DNA of 9,114 nucleotides from Desulfotignum sp. GTDB taxonomy: Bacteria; Desulfobacterota; Desulfobacteria; Desulfobacterales; Desulfobacteraceae. Every line of letters starts with the position of its first letter. Within the stretch, counting starts at the first letter, position 1. The stretch spans positions 1-9,114 of the forward strand of contig JAIPDY010000123.1 of the NCBI GenBank assembly GCA_021737445.1, written 5' to 3'. A program made the position numbers and the translations under genes. The notes beneath the pieces were generated by a model that saw nothing but the letters and a program-made list of their open reading frames with translations, was not told the DNA's origin and searched no databases. This document shows positions 5,992 through 9,114 of the stretch, one piece after another.

Positions 5992-7390
5992 ATGAAATTG
6001 AGTGGATATACGCCTTAACCTGCGCCAGTGCGTTCTGCTGCCGGATATCCAGGCTGTCCATCTCAGCTTCCAGTTCTTCTATATGATCCATGGCCTCAGG
6101 GATGGTATATTTTTCATCGTTGCGATACCCGGCAATTTTTTCACCCGTCTTCAAAGACCCCATATGTTGTTGAAATTCCGGATTCGCCGCCATGTTGAAA
6201 TTTCGGATCAGTATCCTGGAGGCAAGGGTTTTTACCCTGGGACTGTGCAATGATTTGAGCAGTTTTTCATCCGGGCCGGCCCTGTGGAACCCGGCGATCT
6301 CCTTTTTTTCCAAGCCTGAAAAAAAACCTGCCTGGTACAGGGCTGCATCCGGGTCCAGATCCGGAATCACCGGGTATGCATAAGCAAGATGGGCATTAAC
6401 TGTGTCAAAAAATCGCTTTGGCTCTGTGCGAAATTTATTGATCATCTCATCGGCAGTCTCCCGGGATTCAGGATTAAGCCGTTTTTGAAAACGATCCAGA
6501 AAAGGCAGTAAAATCCACTGATCCGCCGGTTTTTTCCGGATGGGGATCCAGGTGTAAAGCTTTGTGTCAGGGTCAGTTTCCAAAAATCCGGGCCTGTCAA
6601 GGCGCAACCACAGCTGCTGGTTCTTATAGGGAATCGCATCTCCGATATGAAGCACGGGCGCCATATATCCTGCATCCGGCCCGAACGAGGAGGAGACCAT
6701 GACGGCAAGGCGAAAAAATTTGTCCTGTATCTGACAGGTTCCGGGGATCGCTGTCAGCCGGGACAAATCTGTGTGTTTATCAAAAAAATCCAGGGCATAG
6801 GCCCAGATATCCTCCTGGCCTGAAAAAATCCGGCAAAGGGCCACCAGGGCCTCCACATCAGCCATGGCATCATGGGCAGGACCTGAGGTTTCAAACCGGT
6901 TTTCTCTGCTGATCTGTTCCAGCTTGAGTGTGGTCCGGCCGTTTTCCAGGGAGGGCCAGCGAATCACAGGTTCACGAAAAATCTTGAACAACGCGGTCAC
7001 AGCCAGGATATCAGCCCTGGAACATCCGTTTGCATACTGGTGGGAATAAGGCTCCAGCAGATTGCGGTAAAACAGAAACCGCAGAAACTCATCGTCAAAC
7101 CCCAGTGAATTATACCCCAGACTGATGGTGCCCGGGGTATTGAACAGCTGGTGCAGCACACGGGCTGCCTCGTATTCACAAATGCCGCCTTCAAGAAACT
7201 TTGGGGTCAGGCAATGGGTGACAAAGGCGTGGGGTGAGGGGATGATATCCTTGCGCAACTTAATGGTCAAACAGGTCCGGTCAATCTCGCAAAGCTTTGT
7301 ATCTGTTCTAATACCGGCAAAGGTCAGCACCTGATCAAAGGCGGGATTCAGTCCGGATGTCTCCAGATCATAAAACAGATAGGTTTTCAC
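5990..7390 (-). CDS. sbcB: Exodeoxyribonuclease I (3'-5' single-strand DNA exonuclease)
   Basis: ExoI degrades single-stranded DNA from the 3' end and acts in mismatch repair and recombination. The product is 466 residues against 475 in E. coli. The DEDDh exonuclease domain fills residues 1-190: FYDLET with D8 and E10 (motif I), LGYNSLGFDDEFLR with D99 (motif II), and AHDAMADVEAL with H173 and D178 (motif III), where the spacing of five equals E. coli H181/D186. LFNTPGTISLGYN, FYRNLLEPY, SRADIL and LKLEQI also follow the E. coli order, so this is ExoI and not a DnaQ or RNase T homologue. The rest is the ExoI-specific C-terminal region, ending in a helical stretch (EAMDHIEELEAEMDSL). The start is GTG 7390; an in-frame TAA lies five codons upstream. 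A G-run just upstream (7399-7394) is a poor ribosome binding site, so expression may be low. It converges on HU. Confidence 0.95.
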   Translation of the reverse strand: MKTYLFYDLETSGLNPAFDQVLTFAGIRTDTKLCEIDRTCLTIKLRKDIIPSPHAFVTHCLTPKFLEGGICEYEAARVLHQLFNTPGTISLGYNSLGFDDEFLRFLFYRNLLEPYSHQYANGCSRADILAVTALFKIFREPVIRWPSLENGRTTLKLEQISRENRFETSGPAHDAMADVEALVALCRIFSGQEDIWAYALDFFDKHTDLSRLTAIPGTCQIQDKFFRLAVMVSSSFGPDAGYMAPVLHIGDAIPYKNQQLWLRLDRPGFLETDPDTKLYTWIPIRKKPADQWILLPFLDRFQKRLNPESRETADEMINKFRTEPKRFFDTVNAHLAYAYPVIPDLDPDAALYQAGFFSGLEKKEIAGFHRAGPDEKLLKSLHSPRVKTLASRILIRNFNMAANPEFQQHMGSLKTGEKIAGYRNDEKYTIPEAMDHIEELEAEMDSLDIRQQNALAQVKAYIHSIS

Positions 7391-7432
7391 AAGCCCCCCG
7401 GTTTACCGGCTCCAGGCAGATGACATAGGACA

Positions 7433-7467
7433 GCAAAAGGAAACACGCAGCATGTGTTCCCTTTTGC
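7433..7467 (-). terminator. Hairpin after rpsI, likely terminator of rplM-rpsI
   Basis: Arms 7433-7446 (GCAAAAGGAAACAC) and 7454-7467 (GTGTTCCCTTTTGC) pair over 14 positions with one A/C mismatch and a seven-base loop. Read on the minus strand, the 3' arm ends CCTTTTGC, so a shorter hairpin followed by four Us is available, with AAAA at its 5' foot. It lies 25 bases after the rpsI stop and before sbcB. The U-tract is short, and a longer T-run lies on the wrong side, so termination may be partial and let some transcription into sbcB. Confidence 0.6.
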
Positions 7468-7491
7468 CGTAAAAAAATAACAGGATATATT

Positions 7492-7887
7492 CTATCTTTT
7501 TGAAAACTGAAAACTGGCTCTCGCCCCTTTTTTACCGTATTTTTTACGCTCCTTTTGCCGGGAATCACGGGTCAGGTATCCCGCACTTTTCAACATCGCT
7601 CTCAGATCAGGATCCACTATCACCAGGGCTTTGGACAACCCCTGCCGGATGGCGCCTGCCTGACCGGTCTGGCCACCGCCGGTCACCGTGATTTTAATAT
7701 CAAACGCATCATCGAGCTGTGTCAGAACAAGCGGAGATGCCAGGGCATCACGGTTGACACTGATATCAAAATACTCATCCAGTTTTCGATCGTTCACCAC
7801 AATATTACCGGTGCCGGGAACAAGCCACACCTTGGCCACAGAATTTTTCCGTTTACCTGTCGCGTAAAATACGTTTTCACTTTCCAT
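7492..7887 (-). CDS. rpsI: Small ribosomal subunit protein uS9
   Basis: S9 is in the head of the 30S subunit; its C-terminal tail reaches the P-site tRNA. The product is 131 residues, full length. It has YATGKRKNSVAKVWL at 8-22, VTGGGQTGQAGAIRQGLSKAL at 68-88, the AGYLTRDSRQKERKKYG basic segment at 102-118, and ends in SKR, the conserved tail. The ATG at 7887 is 13 bases from AAGGA (7905-7901), a longer spacing than usual; an in-frame ATT nearer the site is not a normal start. It follows rplM by 23 bases, the standard L13-S9 operon order. Confidence 0.99.
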   Translation of the reverse strand: MESENVFYATGKRKNSVAKVWLVPGTGNIVVNDRKLDEYFDISVNRDALASPLVLTQLDDAFDIKITVTGGGQTGQAGAIRQGLSKALVIVDPDLRAMLKSAGYLTRDSRQKERKKYGKKGARASFQFSKR

Positions 7888-7910
7888 TGATGTAATCGCG
7901 TCCTTTATCC

Positions 7911-8345
7911 TTAAATTTCCACGGGTTCTGGCTTCTGAGCCGCATGCGGATGCTGGTCTCCCGCATACACAAATAGTTTTCTATTGAGTTTTCTGCCAAG
8001 CCTGTTTTTGGGCAGCATCCCCTGAACCGCTTTCTTGATCACTTCCTCAGGCTTTTTTTCAAGCAGTTCCCTGGCTGTCTGGGACTTGAGGCTTCCCACA
8101 TACCCGGAATGCCGGTAGTAGGTCTTCTGGTCCAGTTTGCTGCCGGTCAAACGGATTTTGTCCGCATTGATCACCACCACCCAGTCCCCCATATCCACAT
8201 GCGGGGTAAACAACGGGTTATGCTTTCCTCTGATCCGGTAAGCCACCTGAGATGCAAGCCGGCCCAGAACCTGATCTGCTGCATCGATTACACACCAGTT
8301 TTCCTTGTTGTCCGCTCTTTTGGCACTGTACGTATATTTTTTCAC
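7911..8345 (-). CDS. rplM: Large ribosomal subunit protein uL13
   Basis: L13 is an early-assembling 50S protein that binds 23S rRNA. The product is 144 residues, normal length (about 142). Recognisable parts are WCVIDAADQVLGRLAS at 17-32, RGKHNPLFTPHVDMGD at 39-54, KTYYRHSGYVG at 74-84, GMLPKNRLGR at 109-118 and YAGDQHPHAAQKPE at 127-140. The start is GTG 8345: reading back in frame, TGA appears after two AAA codons, so no earlier start exists, and the next Met is deep inside the protein. AGGAG (8362-8358) is 12 bases away. A second GTG at 8355 is out of frame and too close to the binding site. It is first in the rplM-rpsI operon. Confidence 0.99.
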   Translation of the reverse strand: MKKYTYSAKRADNKENWCVIDAADQVLGRLASQVAYRIRGKHNPLFTPHVDMGDWVVVINADKIRLTGSKLDQKTYYRHSGYVGSLKSQTARELLEKKPEEVIKKAVQGMLPKNRLGRKLNRKLFVYAGDQHPHAAQKPEPVEI

Positions 8346-8386
8346 TTTTTTTCACTGCTCCTATTCATATACACAATCCTAAAACT

Positions 8387-8413
8387 TCTATACAATATTT
8401 ACATTTTTGTCAA
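8387..8413 (-). promoter_or_regulatory. Promoter of rplM-rpsI
   Basis: Minus strand TTGACA (8413-8408), 15 bases, TATAGA (8392-8387). The -35 is perfect and the -10 matches four of six positions. The spacing is short, but a TG just before TATAGA may help as an extended -10. The leader would be about 35 bases, and the sequence upstream is A/T-rich (ATTATAAAAG). Confidence 0.55.
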
Positions 8414-8440
8414 GGAACTTTTATAATTCAACCCGGTTTT

Positions 8441-9112
8441 TCAAAAAAGCCCTCTGTGTGGTTTTTGTCTCTGATCGTTGAAGATATCTCCCACAATCTG
8501 CAGGCCGGATGATCTGTTTTCCCGGATAAACAGTTTGCGCCTGCCTAAAAACTGCCGGTCCCGTCCCAGGGCAAGCCAGAAATCCATAAGCACCACCATG
8601 GTCTTTTCGTGCTGGTAAACACCCTGGACAGGGGTTAAAATGCTGATATTTTCCAGATGATTGTCAGATGATTGTCTCAGTTTCACCCAGGCATCCCACC
8701 ACTGGATATCCAGCTGATAGCCGGGGGCATAAAAAGATATATACTGCTGATAGCTGCCGGTAAGATGGGCCTGGGCCCAATTATCCACAAACTGCATTAT
8801 CCTTTCTTTCTTTTTTTGCAGATCTTTTGGGTCAGCGTACAAAATTTTTTCCTGAATGATCAACGGGGTAAAATCAAGGGTAACATAACTGGAAAGGCTT
8901 TCCACATCCTCATTTTCAAGGGCGATGCACCCGTTGGTATCCATGGGTTTCAACTCTTTGTCCGTGCCGTGGATCCAGATGGCTGATCCGGTTTTTCCCT
9001 GGTGCCTGTCCATAAAATTGGGATAGTCGGTTGGAAAGGCTTTTTTGCCGTAAATGGGTGACAGATACCTGTCTTCATATTCATCAATGAGAAAATAGAT
9101 CCCTTCCGGGGT
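8441..9112 (-). CDS. L,D-transpeptidase (YkuD domain) with Cds6-like C-terminal domain, N-terminus outside window
   Basis: The frame is open to the right edge, giving 223 visible residues; the ATG at 9013 is internal, because the protein-like frame continues 33 codons further (TPEGIYFL, LSPIYGKKAFPTDYPN). Visible residues 1-80 are the C-terminal half of a YkuD catalytic domain: IWIHGT with H48, then TNGCIALEN with the catalytic C62, a His-Cys spacing of 14 that fits the family. Such enzymes are exported and form 3-3 cross-links in peptidoglycan or attach proteins to it. TNGC has Asn where SHGC is common. Residues about 105-223 (FVDNWAQAHLTGSYQQYISFY ... FWLALGRDRQFLGRRKLFI) resemble the NTF2-like C-terminal domain of Cds6-type L,D-transpeptidases, probably a ligand or partner-binding module; this assignment is less certain. 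The signal peptide would lie outside the window. It lies upstream of rplM in the same direction but ends before the rplM promoter. Confidence 0.88.
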   Translation of the reverse strand, partial: TPEGIYFLIDEYEDRYLSPIYGKKAFPTDYPNFMDRHQGKTGSAIWIHGTDKELKPMDTNGCIALENEDVESLSSYVTLDFTPLIIQEKILYADPKDLQKKKERIMQFVDNWAQAHLTGSYQQYISFYAPGYQLDIQWWDAWVKLRQSSDNHLENISILTPVQGVYQHEKTMVVLMDFWLALGRDRQFLGRRKLFIRENRSSGLQIVGDIFNDQRQKPHRGLF

Positions 9113-9114
9113 TT

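Noticed and set aside
8109..8426. Plus-strand open frame antisense to rplM and its promoter
   Set aside because: It overlaps L13 and the TTGACA promoter, and its product has no family features.
8422..8450. Terminator between the L,D-transpeptidase gene and rplM
   Set aside because: Only a short AACCGGGTT palindrome with no room for a loop and no proper U-tract is present.
1..9114. tRNA, CRISPR, insertion sequence, prophage or defence system
   Set aside because: No direct-repeat arrays, transposase motifs, tRNA-like cloverleaf or defence-type domains were seen; all sizeable coding stretches are accounted for by known housekeeping families.

Overview
The window is an ordinary chromosomal housekeeping region. 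It probably comes from a sulfate-reducing Desulfobacterota bacterium of the Desulfobacterales (Desulfobacter, Desulfotignum or Desulfobacula-like). This is inferred from how the proteins look (L13, S9, Lon, the short phosphatidylserine decarboxylase, and an L,D-transpeptidase with a Cds6-like tail); no database search was possible. Gene density is high. Six of the ten visible starts are, or could be, GTG or TTG. No tRNA, rRNA, CRISPR array, insertion sequence or phage gene was found.

From the left edge, on the minus strand and in transcription order, psd (phosphatidylserine decarboxylase), greA (transcript cleavage factor) and rpoZ (RNA polymerase omega, cut by the window edge) form a tight cluster with gaps of 24 to 35 bases. 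Upstream of it, also on the minus strand, lon (ATP-dependent protease) and tsaB (tRNA t6A synthesis) overlap by four bases and are probably translationally coupled. A 164-base divergent intergenic region with two palindromes separates lon from a plus-strand prepilin peptidase (pilD type). Next comes a plus-strand HU gene with its own strong-looking promoter, an A/T-rich upstream element, a leader of about 95 bases and a strong intrinsic terminator.

The right part is again on the minus strand. sbcB (exonuclease I) converges on HU, and its stop codon lies in the U-tract of the HU terminator. Upstream is the canonical rplM-rpsI ribosomal protein operon, with a recognisable promoter and a hairpin after rpsI. 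At the right edge is the 3' part of an L,D-transpeptidase (YkuD catalytic domain plus a Cds6-like C-terminal domain) whose N-terminus lies outside the window.

The genes cover transcription (omega, GreA), translation (L13, S9, TsaB), proteolysis (Lon), nucleoid structure and DNA repair (HU, ExoI) and the cell envelope (Psd, prepilin peptidase, L,D-transpeptidase). I see no evidence for a new biological system. The points worth a second look are regulatory: the lon/pilD palindromes, the lon-tsaB overlap, the HU leader, the convergent HU/sbcB end, and the unusual starts of rplM and greA.
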